Assembly (NCBI RefSeq): GCF_001691415.1 | Contig: NZ_LRRR01000006.1 | Coordinates: 1 to 64,000 of the forward strand | Direction of reading: 5' to 3' | DNA from: Pararhodobacter sp. CCB-MM2 | Lineage (GTDB): Bacteria > Pseudomonadota > Alphaproteobacteria > Rhodobacterales > Rhodobacteraceae | Length of the DNA: 64,000 nucleotides | In this document: one piece after another, positions 51,852-60,953 of the stretch | How the letters are laid out: every line of letters begins with the position of its first letter | How positions within the stretch are numbered: position 1 is the stretch's first letter | Notes under the pieces: generated by a model | Told to the model about the DNA's origin: nothing | The model's database searches: none | The model's input: the letters and a program-made list of their open reading frames with translations, nothing else | Translations under genes and position numbers: made by a program

Positions 51852-51883
51852 TAGTTTATGCAGCAACTAGTTTATATTGCAAC
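51852..51883 (-). promoter_or_regulatory. Tandem 16-bp repeats upstream of the ferredoxin gene
   Basis: On the minus strand GTTGCAATATAAACTA (51883-51868) followed directly by GTTGCTGCATAAACTA (51867-51852), 13 of 16 identical. Clearest form of the repeat unit in the window. Confidence 0.8.
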
Positions 51884-51924
51884 CCGCTATTTTCTGCGCG
51901 GCACCGACGGGTGAGAGGGCGCGC

Positions 51925-52344
51925 TCAGCGGCGGGGACGGACGAAGATATCCAACCGGTGCGAGACGATCTCGAACCCATGTGCACGGGCAATATCCTGT
52001 TGAATCCGCTCGATTTCATCGGAACGGAACTCAACGACCTCGCCGGTTTCGAGGTTGATGAAATGGTCGTGGTGCTCGGCCGGCTGGGCCTCGTAGCGGG
52101 CGCGACCGGCGGCGAAGCTGTGGCGCTCGATCAGCCCGTGTTCGGCCAATGTGTTCATCGTGCGATAGACCGTGGCGATGGAGATCCCCGGCTCCAGCGC
52201 CTGCGCGCGGCGGTGCAGTTCCTCGACATCCGGGTGATCGTCGGCGGCATCGAGAACCCTCAGGATCACCTTGCGCGGTGCCGTCAGGCGCAATCCGGCC
52301 TGCTTCAGTCGCTGGGTCAGGGACAGGCTGTCAGGTTGCGGCAT
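51925..52344 (-). CDS. mur: Fur-family regulator, Mur (manganese) type
   Basis: 139 residues from the ATG at 52344 (a GTG nine bases upstream is too close to any ribosome site). Fur fold: winged helix LRLTAPRKVILRVLDAADDHPDVEEL and ISIATVYRTMNTLAEHGLIER, metal site HHDHF. The CxxC pairs of zinc-structured Fur proteins are missing (no cysteine at all), as in alphaproteobacterial Mur. Divergent from sitABCD, it should repress the importer when Mn(II) is plentiful. Confidence 0.85.
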   Translation of the reverse strand: MPQPDSLSLTQRLKQAGLRLTAPRKVILRVLDAADDHPDVEELHRRAQALEPGISIATVYRTMNTLAEHGLIERHSFAAGRARYEAQPAEHHDHFINLETGEVVEFRSDEIERIQQDIARAHGFEIVSHRLDIFVRPRR

Positions 52345-52416
52345 CGGCAGCACTTTCGATTACGGGATAGCCTCGTAGCATGCAGGATAGGTCAGGTCAC
52401 GCCGATTACCACCAAT

Positions 52417-52431
52417 TGCGACAGATTCGCA
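52417..52431. promoter_or_regulatory. Mur-box candidate 1
   Basis: TGCGA-CAGAT-TCGCA, perfect 5-bp arms in the mur/sitA intergenic region. It shares the TGCGA-N5-TCGCA layout with a second copy 50 nt downstream. Confidence 0.6.
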
Positions 52432-52480
52432 GTTGAAACCCGCAAGAAGGCTGCTAGCTTACCTCGTGACACAGCAGTTT

Positions 52481-52497
52481 TTGCGAATGGATCGCAA
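52481..52497. promoter_or_regulatory. Mur-box candidate 2, overlapping the sitA leader
   Basis: TTGCGA-ATGGA-TCGCAA, perfect 6-bp arms, four bases before the GGAG ribosome site of sitA. Binding here would block transcription or initiation of the importer operon. Confidence 0.65.
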
Positions 52498-52509
52498 GTA
52501 GGAGCCAAG

Positions 52510-53403
52510 ATGTCGACGACTCGCCTGCCCCTTGCCGCCCTGGCGCTGGCCTTTCTGCCCGGCATGGCACAGGCCGACGGTCTGAAAGTGGTGACCACCT
52601 TCACCGTGCTGGCCGATATGGCACAGCATGTCGCGGGGGATGCCGCCGAGGTCGTCTCGATCACCGTTCCCGGCGCCGAGATCCACAATTTCCAGCCCAC
52701 CCCGCGCGATCTGGTCCGGGCGATGGATGCCGATCTGATCCTGTGGAACGGGCTGAACCTCGAGGCCTGGTTCGCGCAATTCCTCGACAATCTCGGCGAT
52801 GTGCCCTCGGTCACCGTGTCCGAGGGGATCGACCCCATCGCGATTTCCGGCGGGGAATACGACGGGCGGCCCAATCCTCATGCCTGGATGGGGCTGGAGA
52901 ATGCGCTGATCTATGTCGCCAATATCGAGGCCGCGCTCTCCGCCGCCGATCCCGACAATGCCGCGACCTATGCCGCCAATGCCGAGGCCTATGCCGCCGA
53001 GCTGCGCGCCACTCTGGAGCCCCTGCGCGACCGTCTGGCCGAGGTGCCCGAGGCGCAGCGTTGGCTGGTGACCTGCGAGGGGGCCTTCTCGTATCTGGCG
53101 CGGGACATGGGGCTGCATGAGCTGTTCCTCTGGCCGATCAACGCCGACCAGATGGGCACGCCGCAGCAGGTCCGGCAGGTGATCGACGGCGTGCGCGAAC
53201 ATCAGATCCCGGTCGTCTTCTGCGAGAGCACGGTCAACACCGCCCCCGCCGAGCAGGTCGCCCGCGAGACCGGCGCGCGCTATGGCGGGGTGCTCTATGT
53301 CGACAGCCTCTCGACCGCGGACGGCCCGGTGCCGACCTATCTGGACCTTCTGCGCGTCACCGCGACGACGGTGGTGGACGGACTGACCGGAGCGAGTGAG
53401 TGA
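52510..53403 (+). CDS. sitA: Manganese/zinc ABC transporter receptor SitA
   Basis: 297 residues with a signal peptide ([17 protein letters not shown]). Cluster A-I metal receptor: ligands H in [15 protein letters not shown] in NPHAWMG, E in [12 protein letters not shown] and D in [17 protein letters not shown]. The H-H-E-D set is typical of Mn receptors of the SitA/PsaA type. Periplasmic. First gene of sitABCD, starting with GGAG nine bases upstream. Confidence 0.93.
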   Translation: MSTTRLPLAALALAFLPGMAQADGLKVVTTFTVLADMAQHVAGDAAEVVSITVPGAEIHNFQPTPRDLVRAMDADLILWNGLNLEAWFAQFLDNLGDVPSVTVSEGIDPIAISGGEYDGRPNPHAWMGLENALIYVANIEAALSAADPDNAATYAANAEAYAAELRATLEPLRDRLAEVPEAQRWLVTCEGAFSYLARDMGLHELFLWPINADQMGTPQQVRQVIDGVREHQIPVVFCESTVNTAPAEQVARETGARYGGVLYVDSLSTADGPVPTYLDLLRVTATTVVDGLTGASE

Positions 53404-54263
53404 TGGACGGCAGCCAGATGGACGGGATCGAGGCCAAGGGCGTCACCGTCACCTATCGCAACGGCATGACTGCACTGCGCGACGCCAGCTTCGCCATCCC
53501 GCGCGGGACCGTCACCGCTTTGGTCGGCGTGAACGGCGCCGGGAAATCCACGCTTTTCAAGGCGATCATGGGCTTCGTGCCTGCTGCCAAGGGCGAGATC
53601 CGGCTTCTGGGCCTCACCGTGCGCGAGGCGCTGAAGCAGAACCTCGTCGCCTATGTCCCGCAGTCCGAGGAGGTCGATTGGTCCTTCCCGGTGCTGGTCG
53701 AGGATGTGGTGATGATGGGGCGCTACGGCCATATGGGCTTCCTGCGTCGCCCCGCGAAGACGGATCACGACGCGGTCGAAGCGGCGCTGAAACGCGTCAA
53801 CATGCTGGAGTATCGCCACCGGCAGATCGGTGAGCTGTCCGGCGGGCAGAAGAAGCGCGTCTTCCTCGCCCGTGCCTTGGCGCAGGACGGGCAGGTCATC
53901 CTGCTCGACGAGCCCTTCACCGGCGTCGATGTGAAGACTGAGGCGCAGATCGTCGCCTTGTTGCAAGAGCTGCGGGCCGAGGGGCGAGTGATGCTCGTCT
54001 CGACGCATAACCTCGGCTCCGTGCCGGAATTCTGCGACCGGGTGGTGCTGGTCAAGGGCACGGTGCTGGCCCACGGCCCGACCGAGACGACCTTCACGCG
54101 CGACAATCTGGAGCAGGCCTTCGGCGGCGTGCTGCGGCATTTCACCCTCGGCGGGGCCGCGCTGCATGACGATGACGACGCGCGCCATGTCACCATTTAC
54201 ACCGATGACGAGCGCCCGCTGGTGCATTACGGCGACGCGGTGCAAAGGCGGGATCCGTCGTGA
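53403..54263 (+). CDS. sitB: Manganese ABC transporter ATP-binding protein SitB
   Basis: 286 residues. Walker [10 protein letters not shown], signature [15 protein letters not shown], Walker [13 protein letters not shown]. The ATG overlaps the sitA stop (TGATG); a GTG three bases earlier is possible. The C-terminus has an acidic, His-containing tail ([19 protein letters not shown]). Confidence 0.93.
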   Translation: MDGSQMDGIEAKGVTVTYRNGMTALRDASFAIPRGTVTALVGVNGAGKSTLFKAIMGFVPAAKGEIRLLGLTVREALKQNLVAYVPQSEEVDWSFPVLVEDVVMMGRYGHMGFLRRPAKTDHDAVEAALKRVNMLEYRHRQIGELSGGQKKRVFLARALAQDGQVILLDEPFTGVDVKTEAQIVALLQELRAEGRVMLVSTHNLGSVPEFCDRVVLVKGTVLAHGPTETTFTRDNLEQAFGGVLRHFTLGGAALHDDDDARHVTIYTDDERPLVHYGDAVQRRDPS

Positions 54264-55114
54264 TCGAGATCCTGCTGGAACCCTTCACCTATCACTACAT
54301 GACCAACGCCATGTGGGTCTCGGCGCTGGTCGGCGGGGTCTGCGCGTTCCTGTCGGCCTATCTGATGCTCAAGGGCTGGTCGCTGATCGGTGACGCGCTC
54401 TCGCATTCCGTGGTGCCGGGGGTCGCGGGGGCCTATCTGCTGGGCCTGCCCTTCGCGCTGGGGGCCTTCCTGTCGGGGGGCCTCGCGGCACTGTCGATGC
54501 TGTTCCTCTCGGATCGCTCTGGGTTGAAGGTGGATGTAGTGATCGGCCTCATCTTCACCGGCTTCTTCGGGCTGGGGCTGTTCATGGTCTCGCTGAACCC
54601 GATGGCCGTCTCGGTGCAGACGATCACCATGGGCAACATCCTCGCCATCACGCCCGAGGACACGCTGCAACTGGCGATCATCGGTTTCGTGTCGCTGGCG
54701 GTGTTGCTGGCAAAGTGGAAGGACCTGATGGTCGTCTTTTTCGACGAAAGCCACGCCCGCACCATCGGCCTGCGCCCCGACCTGCTGAAAGGCGTGTTCT
54801 TCGCGCTGCTGTCGGCCAGCGTCGTCGCGGCAATGCAGACGGTCGGTGCCTTCCTCGTGGTCGCCATGGTCGTGACACCCGGCGCGACGGCCTATCTGCT
54901 CTGTGACCGCTTCCCGAGGCTCATCGTCACCTCGGTCCTGATCGGCACGCTCACCAGCTTCATCGGTGCCTATGTCAGCTATTTCCTCGATGGCGCGACG
55001 GGGGGCGTGATCGTCTGCCTGCAAACGCTGATCTTCCTTGTGGCCTTCGTCTGGGCCCCGAAACACGGGCTGCTGGCGGCGAAAGCAAGGGCGCGCGAGG
55101 CGCTGGAATCATGA
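54260..55114 (+). CDS. sitC: Manganese ABC transporter permease SitC
   Basis: 284 residues, about eight helices of the ABC-3 family: [80 protein letters not shown] start overlapping the sitB stop. Confidence 0.93.
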   Translation: MIEILLEPFTYHYMTNAMWVSALVGGVCAFLSAYLMLKGWSLIGDALSHSVVPGVAGAYLLGLPFALGAFLSGGLAALSMLFLSDRSGLKVDVVIGLIFTGFFGLGLFMVSLNPMAVSVQTITMGNILAITPEDTLQLAIIGFVSLAVLLAKWKDLMVVFFDESHARTIGLRPDLLKGVFFALLSASVVAAMQTVGAFLVVAMVVTPGATAYLLCDRFPRLIVTSVLIGTLTSFIGAYVSYFLDGATGGVIVCLQTLIFLVAFVWAPKHGLLAAKARAREALES

Positions 55115-55947
55115 TGGAAACCCTGCTCCTCCCCTTCCGGTTCGGCTTCATGCAGGAGGCCTTCCTCATCGCCGCGATGATCGCCGTGCCGACCGCCTTG
55201 CTGTCCTGCTTTCTGGTCCTCAAGGGCTGGGCGCTGATGGGCGATGCCGTCAGCCATGCGATCCTGCCGGGCGTGGTGCTGGCCTATATCCTCGGCTGGC
55301 CGCTGCTGATCGGTGCCTTCGCAGCGGGGATGCTGACCACGCTGGCGACGGGCTATCTGGCGCAGAACAGCCGGGTGAAGCAGGACACGGTGATGGGTGT
55401 CGTGTTCTCGGGCATGTTCGGGCTGGGGATCGTGCTCTACACCTCGATCAGCTCGGACCTGCATCTCGACCATATCCTGTTCGGCAATATCCTCGGTATC
55501 GACGCGGCGGATCTGTGGACCACGGGGCTGATCGCGGGCGGTGTCTCGTTGGTGCTGGTCGCGCGCTGGAAGGATCTGATGCTGCACGCCTTCGACCCGG
55601 CGCAGGCGCGGACCTCGGGCCTGCCGGTGGGGCTGCTGCATTACGGGCTGCTGACTGTGCTGTCGCTGACCATCGTCGCGACGATGAGCGCGGCCGGACT
55701 GATCCTTGCCGTGGGCCTGCTGATCGCGCCCGGCGCGATCGCCTTCCTGCTGTCGCGCCGCTTCGGGCGGATGATGGCGCTGGCCGTGGGGGTGAACCTG
55801 CTGGGGCTTCTGGGTGGGGTCTATGCCAGCTTCTTCTGGGGCAGCGACCCGGCGGCGACGGTGATCGTGCTGCTGACGGCGATGTTCCTTGCGGCCTTCC
55901 TCTGGCGGCGCTGGCGGATTGCCCGGATGACCGCGCAGGCGGCGTAA
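55111..55947 (+). CDS. sitD: Manganese ABC transporter permease SitD
   Basis: 278 residues, ABC-3 family paralogue of SitC: LKGWALMGDAVSHAILPGVVLAYILG, NSRVKQDTVMGVVFSGMFGLGIVLY, FDPAQARTSGLPVGLLHYGLL. ATGA overlap with sitC; last gene of the operon. Confidence 0.93.
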   Translation: MMETLLLPFRFGFMQEAFLIAAMIAVPTALLSCFLVLKGWALMGDAVSHAILPGVVLAYILGWPLLIGAFAAGMLTTLATGYLAQNSRVKQDTVMGVVFSGMFGLGIVLYTSISSDLHLDHILFGNILGIDAADLWTTGLIAGGVSLVLVARWKDLMLHAFDPAQARTSGLPVGLLHYGLLTVLSLTIVATMSAAGLILAVGLLIAPGAIAFLLSRRFGRMMALAVGVNLLGLLGGVYASFFWGSDPAATVIVLLTAMFLAAFLWRRWRIARMTAQAA

Positions 55948-56034
55948 ATCCGGCGGCTCGGCGCCTTCGGGCTTCCCCCGAGGCCCCGGCTTTGGCTAAA
56001 TGCCCGCATTGCTTGATTGATTTGTACGGCCCCG

Positions 56035-57051
56035 ATGTCCCAGCCCAGTATGGCCGCCGGCTTTGCCGCTTCGTTTCTCGACTTCGCCTGTGCGCGCGGG
56101 GTGTCGCGTGATGCGCTGCTGGGCGCGTCAGGCCTCACCGAGAGCGACCTTGCCGATCAAGACAACCGCATCCCGGTCGCGGCCTACCAAACCCTCATCG
56201 ACGCGGCGATGCAGCTGTCCGGCGACACGGCGCTGCTGCTGCGGCACACGATGGAAACCCGGCTGGAGACGATGTCGATCGTCGGCCAGATCGTCCATGC
56301 CTCCTCGTCTTTGGCGCATAGCTTCGAGCAGCTGAACCGCTATGTCCGGCTGATGGTCGATACCGGCCGGGCCGAGGGCGACCGGTTCGAGCTGCACCCG
56401 GACGGCACGGATCTGTGGATCATCGACCATCTGCCGGTGCCGGATCGCGATTACCTCGTGGTGGAATCCGGTTTCGCCCGGCTGATCAGCGAATTCACCC
56501 GCGGCTTTCCCACGAAGCCCTTCGCGCGGGAATTGCAGGTCACCTATCCCGCCCCGCCCCATGCCGAGGCCTATCCCGAGATCCTCGGCGTACCCACGCG
56601 CTTCTCGGCCGCTCGCAATGCGCTGCGGGTGGATCGCGACTGGCTGGACGTGCCCTTCGACGCGCCCAACACCTATGTCTTCGGCCTGTTCACCCGCCAT
56701 GCCGATGCGCTGATGGAGAGCCTGAAGGCCACGGACACCATCCGCGCGCGGGTCGAGACGCAGATCCTGCCCGAGCTGCATGAGGGCAACCTGTCGATGG
56801 ACCGCGTGGCCAGGCAATTGGGGATGAGCCGCCAGACCCTTTATCGCCGCCTGAAGGACGAGGGCGTGACCTTCGCCGAGTTGCATGACGAACTGCGCCA
56901 GAAGATGGCACGGGACTATCTGTCGACGCGCCGGGTTTCGGTCAACGAGGCGGCCTATCTGCTGGGCTTCTCAGAGGCCTCGTCCTTCGTGCGGGCTTTT
57001 CGGCGCTGGACCGGGATGAACCCGTCGTCCTTTCGGGACCGGGCTGCGTAA
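56035..57051 (+). CDS. AraC-family transcriptional regulator
   Basis: 338 residues from the ATG at 56035 (an upstream in-frame TTG at 56017 is weaker). The N-terminal two-thirds is the Arabinose_bd-type sensor of the OruR/ArgR-like class (FLDFACARGVSRDALLGASGLTESDLAD, MSIVGQIVHASSSLAHSFEQLNRY). The C-terminal double HTH reads MDRVARQLGMSRQTLYRRLKDEGVTFAEL and VNEAAYLLGFSEASSFVRAFRRWTGMNPSSFR. Target genes are not evident; it follows sitD by 87 nt. Confidence 0.9.
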   Translation: MSQPSMAAGFAASFLDFACARGVSRDALLGASGLTESDLADQDNRIPVAAYQTLIDAAMQLSGDTALLLRHTMETRLETMSIVGQIVHASSSLAHSFEQLNRYVRLMVDTGRAEGDRFELHPDGTDLWIIDHLPVPDRDYLVVESGFARLISEFTRGFPTKPFARELQVTYPAPPHAEAYPEILGVPTRFSAARNALRVDRDWLDVPFDAPNTYVFGLFTRHADALMESLKATDTIRARVETQILPELHEGNLSMDRVARQLGMSRQTLYRRLKDEGVTFAELHDELRQKMARDYLSTRRVSVNEAAYLLGFSEASSFVRAFRRWTGMNPSSFRDRAA

Positions 57052-57160
57052 ACCGCCGCGTGTTACCGGCGGTCAATCCTTTGAAACCTCCGGTCATGGG
57101 GGGAATCGCGGCACGGGCGTAGATCGCGGGGCATCAAGACATCCCGCGAAAGGACCTCCC

Positions 57161-57541
57161 ATGACCGCGACCCGTTTCCCCACCCGCTTCGTCTTCGCCA
57201 CCGCAACCCTGAGCCTGATGGCCGCCTGCGCGAATAGCGGGGCGAAATACACCCCGATCCTCGACGGACCGACCACGCCCGCCTATCAACGCGACCTTGC
57301 CGAATGCCAGTCGCTCGCCGCCAACCAGCGTCAGTTCGACCGCGAGACTTGGGGCGCCGTCGCCCTCGGGGCCGGTGCCGGCGCCCTGCTGGGCGAGGCC
57401 GATGACGGCGGCGATGCTCTGGGCGGTGCGATTGCCGGGGCGCTGGCCGGCGGCGCGGGCGGCACGGTCAACGCGAATGAGCGGCGCGAGGGCATCGTCG
57501 TCGAGTGTCTGCGCGGTCGCGGCCACCGCGTCGTCGGCTGA
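57161..57541 (+). CDS. Glycine-zipper outer-membrane lipoprotein
   Basis: 126 residues with a lipobox (TLSLMAACANSG, Cys near 23) and a glycine-zipper segment (GAVALGAGAGALLGEADDGGDALGGAIAGALAGGAGGT split by a short acidic turn). AECQSLAANQRQFD and VVECLRGRGHRVVG give two further cysteines. Such small lipoproteins sit in the outer membrane; no enzymatic role. Confidence 0.8.
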   Translation: MTATRFPTRFVFATATLSLMAACANSGAKYTPILDGPTTPAYQRDLAECQSLAANQRQFDRETWGAVALGAGAGALLGEADDGGDALGGAIAGALAGGAGGTVNANERREGIVVECLRGRGHRVVG

Positions 57542-57691
57542 GGGGGCTGAGTATGCCGGTCCATCACCGCTTTCACCGCCTGCACGCGTTGCTCACGGGG
57601 GACGCCGACCTGCGTCCCGCGCCAACCCGGCGCCGCTGGTGGTACCGCCGATGAACGCGGCGCTTTTCCTCCTGCTGACGGGCCTGCCGGT

Positions 57692-57709
57692 GGTGGCCCC
57701 TCGGCCACC
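57692..57709 (-). terminator. Hairpin after the regulator-hydrolase fusion gene
   Basis: GGTGGCC (57692-57698), loop CCTC, GGCCACC (57703-57709), 21 nt beyond the stop of the minus-strand fusion gene. No U-tract. Short ORFs at 57,553-57,771 across this gap are not convincing genes. Confidence 0.35.
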
Positions 57710-57730
57710 GCAAAAGCCCGCATCGTCAGG

Positions 57731-59386
57731 CTACAGCGCGGCCAGCCAATCGCCCATCCGGGACAGCTGATCCCGGCACAGGGCCGAGAAGGGCAGCGCA
57801 TGCAGGTAGCCGTGCACCAAAGTGACGCCGGGGTCGTAGTTGACCGCCACCCCGGCCTTGCGCAGGGCCTCGGCATAGGCGGTGCCGGCGTCGCGCAACG
57901 GATCGAACTGGGCGATCGCGACATAGGCGGGCGGCAAGTCGGCATGGCTGTCCGCCAAGAGCGGCGCCAGCAGCGGGCGCAGCTGCGGATCGGCCAGCGC
58001 CGCCTCGGCCTCTGGCGCATAGAGCGCGTTCAACGGGGCAAGGTCGCGGGCTTCCAGAACCGGTCCCTCGGCATTCTCCAGATAGCTGGGGCGGGACAGG
58101 TCGAAATCGCAGCCCGGATAGATCAGCAACTGGCCGCGCAACTGTACCGGCCCGCCGCGCAATGCCAGCGCCAGACCCGCGGCAAGGTTGCCCCCCGCGC
58201 TGTCTCCCGCCACCGCGAAACGCGCCGGATCGAGGCCGAGCGCCCCGGCCTGCGCGTGCAGCCAATGCGCCACCGCCTGCACCTGCCGGGCCGCCGCCGG
58301 GAAGGGTGCCTCGGGCGCGAGGGCGTAATCGACGCTCACCACGACATGACCACTGCGGGCCGCCAAATGTGCGGTGACATCGGCATGGGTCTCGGGCGAG
58401 CCCATCATGAAGGCGCCGCCATGCAGGTAGATCAGGCAGGGCTGCGCCCCCTCCCCCGCCGGCCGGTACAGGCGGACGCGGACCGGACCGGCCTCGGTCT
58501 CGACCCAATGCTCCTCGGTATCCGTGACGCCCTCGGGCAAGGGCATGCGGATCTCACGCGCGATGGCCTCGAACCGCTTGCGACGATCGGCCGGGCGGGC
58601 GCCGTCCGGCAGACTGTTCCACCGCTCGTTCCACAGGGCAAGGAAGGGCTCCAGCCCCGGATCGCGCAGTACCTTGGCCGCACTGAGGATCGCGTCGCTC
58701 TCGGTGGGATCGACCAGAACCAGACTGAGGATGCTGCGCAGCGCCTGCTCGCGCAGCTCGGCCTGCCCGGTATCGGTAAACAGGCTGTCGCCGAAGGCCG
58801 TGGAGAAGCTGGGCCGGTTCGAGACGTTGAAAAACGCCAGCGCAGAGATCTGCCAATGCAGGGCCAGAGGCGTCACATCCGCGCGGAACACGCCGTCCGC
58901 GCGCCCGCGCTCTAGGATCCGCTCCAGCTTGGCGATGGCACCGGCGTTGACCTTGTTGATCACGCCCGTGGCGCGCAGGTTCTCGGCCCGGTGCACGTTC
59001 TCGATCATCACGAGGCGAATGACCTCAGGATGCTTGCGATGATGGTCGAAGGTGAAGCCAGCCACTGCCACCAGCGCCTGCGCCGGTGGCAGATGGTCAA
59101 GCTGCAATGCCGCCTCACGCTCTCGAACAGAGGCGTAGGCGTGGTGAAGGACCTCGCGATAGAGGCCCTCCTTGTCGGTGAAGTAGTAGTACACCATCCG
59201 TTTCGAGGTCGCGGTCTTCGCCACGATGTCCTCGATGCGGGTCAACGCATAGCCATTCTGTGCAAATTCGGCCGTGGCAGCCTCCAGCAGGGCGCGGCGC
59301 ACACCCTCCGGATCTTGCTTCCATCTTTGCCGACCTGCGCCTGCGCTTGTGACCATGCGTATCGCCCTGTCGTCCTTTCCCGGCAT
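57731..59386 (-). CDS. TetR-family regulator fused to an HSL-type alpha/beta hydrolase
   Basis: 551 residues from the ATG at 59386 (TAGGA upstream); starts at 59356 and 59443 are also open. Residues about 30-80: TetR HTH (LLEAATAEFAQNGYALTRIEDIVAKTATSKRMVYYYFTDKEGLYREVL, read in two pieces). Residues 95-225: TetR ligand/dimer domain. After a linker with KVLRDPGLEPFLALWNERWN comes a hormone-sensitive-lipase-like hydrolase: oxyanion HGGAF (322-326), nucleophile S396 in GDSAGG, acid D495 (QFDPLRD), base H525 (VHGYLH). Both halves look complete and are in one unbroken frame. It may bind DNA and hydrolyse its own effector ester. Confidence 0.85.
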   Translation of the reverse strand: MPGKDDRAIRMVTSAGAGRQRWKQDPEGVRRALLEAATAEFAQNGYALTRIEDIVAKTATSKRMVYYYFTDKEGLYREVLHHAYASVREREAALQLDHLPPAQALVAVAGFTFDHHRKHPEVIRLVMIENVHRAENLRATGVINKVNAGAIAKLERILERGRADGVFRADVTPLALHWQISALAFFNVSNRPSFSTAFGDSLFTDTGQAELREQALRSILSLVLVDPTESDAILSAAKVLRDPGLEPFLALWNERWNSLPDGARPADRRKRFEAIAREIRMPLPEGVTDTEEHWVETEAGPVRVRLYRPAGEGAQPCLIYLHGGAFMMGSPETHADVTAHLAARSGHVVVSVDYALAPEAPFPAAARQVQAVAHWLHAQAGALGLDPARFAVAGDSAGGNLAAGLALALRGGPVQLRGQLLIYPGCDFDLSRPSYLENAEGPVLEARDLAPLNALYAPEAEAALADPQLRPLLAPLLADSHADLPPAYVAIAQFDPLRDAGTAYAEALRKAGVAVNYDPGVTLVHGYLHALPFSALCRDQLSRMGDWLAAL

Positions 59387-59594
59387 TGTTCCTACCAGAA
59401 CATTTTCAAAAAAACAATTAACTCCTGCGCACATTACGCGCAACTGCCGTCACGTCAGGAAATTCACCGCCGGCAGGGAACGATGCACGGCCAGCCCGGT
59501 TTATTCCTTGATTTCCCAAATTTTTAGCGCGCCCCGGGATGGCGCTTTAACATTTGTTAGTGCAGTCTGAGCGCGCGGAGCCCAGAACAGATCC

Positions 59595-60131
59595 ATGACC
59601 CATCCAATCCCTGACGCGCTGCGCGATTTCCTGCAGCAAAGTGGTGTGCCCCTCACTCTGGCCGACGCCACGGTCGAGGATTGTCCGCTGGTCTACTGTA
59701 ACGAGGCCTTCACCCGGCTGACCGGCTTTGGCCCGGACAAGGTGCTGGGCCGCAACTGCCGTTTCCTGCAGCCGCCCGAGGGCGCGGGCCCGGTCCGCGA
59801 CAGGATCCGGGCCTTTCTGGCCACCGACACCGACAACACGGAACGCTTTCTTCTGCCCAATCGGCGCAAGGACGGCTCGCCTTTTGTCAATGTGCTCTAC
59901 ATGACCAAGATCTACCGCGACGGGCGCTGCGTCTTCGTGCTGGGTTCACAATTCGACGCGGCCCGCATCGATGGCCGCCGGGAGACGCTGTATGACGACG
60001 CGCTGCGCGAGGACGTGACGCAGATCGCCATCATCGCAGGCGACACCGGCTATCTGATGTTCGGCTCGGTCGAGACTCTGGCCACCAGCACCGCCCTGAT
60101 CGCGAAAAGCCGGGGAGAGAACGCGCCATGA
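59595..60131 (+). CDS. Short LOV-domain blue-light photoreceptor
   Basis: 178 residues, one LOV/PAS domain. The photoadduct cysteine C55 is in the canonical GRNCRFLQ (52-59). FMN contacts N90 (LPNRRKDGSPF), N99 (FVNVLY) and Q119 (LGSQFD) are retained, so it should photocycle. A 55-residue helical tail follows, with no output enzyme. Its stop overlaps the Crp/Fnr gene start by ATGA, suggesting that it acts through that regulator or the kinase downstream. Confidence 0.92.
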   Translation: MTHPIPDALRDFLQQSGVPLTLADATVEDCPLVYCNEAFTRLTGFGPDKVLGRNCRFLQPPEGAGPVRDRIRAFLATDTDNTERFLLPNRRKDGSPFVNVLYMTKIYRDGRCVFVLGSQFDAARIDGRRETLYDDALREDVTQIAIIAGDTGYLMFGSVETLATSTALIAKSRGENAP

Positions 60132-60868
60132 GCGTATCGGCCTATCCACTGTCGCATCGGTTCCTGCTGGGCCGCGCGCGGCACCGCCTGTCCGAACACG
60201 AACGCGGCGTGGTCGAGGGCCTGATCACCGATGTCGAGCGGTTCACCTCGGCCCATGTGGTGCTGGAGCGCGGCGATGTCGTCAGCCGCTCCACCCTGCT
60301 GATCGAGGGCTTCGTCGCGCGTGTCATCAACGAGGGCGGGCGCCGTCACATCGTCGCCCTGCATGTCCCCGGCGATTTCGTCGACCTGCATGCCTTCGCG
60401 CTGAAGCGGCTGGACCATTCGATCGTCTCGATCGGGCCGGTGATGGTCGGCTATACCACGCACAAGAAGCTCGAAGGCCTGATGCAGACCGAACCGCATC
60501 TATCGCGGATGCTGTGGTTCTCGACCCTGCTCGATGCGGCGATGCACCGTGAGTGGATCATGAAGCTGGAGCACCTCAGCGCCGATGGTCGCCTGGCCCA
60601 TCTCATCGCCGAGATCTGGCAGCGGCTCGATTTCGTCGGGCTGGCCGATCCGGGCGGCTTCCCCTTCCCGCTGACGCAGCAGGAGCTGGCGGATTCCTGC
60701 GGCACCACGGCCATCCACATGAACCGCGTGGTCCGCAAACTGCGCGAGAACGGCATCGCCGAGATCTCACGCGGGCGGGTGACGGTGCTGGACAAGGACG
60801 CGCTGATCGAGGCGGGCGGCTTCGATCCCTCGTATCTCTACGGCAAGGGCGACCTGATGCTCGACTAA
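60128..60868 (+). CDS. Crp/Fnr-family transcriptional regulator
   Basis: 246 residues: N-terminal cyclic-nucleotide-binding-type beta-roll (VLERGDVVSRSTLLIEGFVARVI, HIVALHVPGDFVDLHAF), long dimer helix, and C-terminal HTH (PLTQQELADSCGTTAIHMNRVVRKLRENGI). The Fnr iron-sulfur cysteines are absent; the cNMP phosphate-binding arginine motif is not evident, so the signal is unknown. Translationally coupled to the LOV gene. Confidence 0.9.
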   Translation: MSVSAYPLSHRFLLGRARHRLSEHERGVVEGLITDVERFTSAHVVLERGDVVSRSTLLIEGFVARVINEGGRRHIVALHVPGDFVDLHAFALKRLDHSIVSIGPVMVGYTTHKKLEGLMQTEPHLSRMLWFSTLLDAAMHREWIMKLEHLSADGRLAHLIAEIWQRLDFVGLADPGGFPFPLTQQELADSCGTTAIHMNRVVRKLRENGIAEISRGRVTVLDKDALIEAGGFDPSYLYGKGDLMLD

Positions 60869-60953
60869 GGGGCGAGACCATTCGACTTGACGGCCGGATA
60901 AGAAACCTGCTCTGGTGTTAACTTCTCCTTCCGGCTGTGCGATATCCCGCTTC

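Noticed and set aside
57553-57771. Two short plus-strand ORFs after the lipoprotein gene
   Set aside because: No ribosome site or family resemblance, and they overlap the hairpin and end of the convergent fusion gene.
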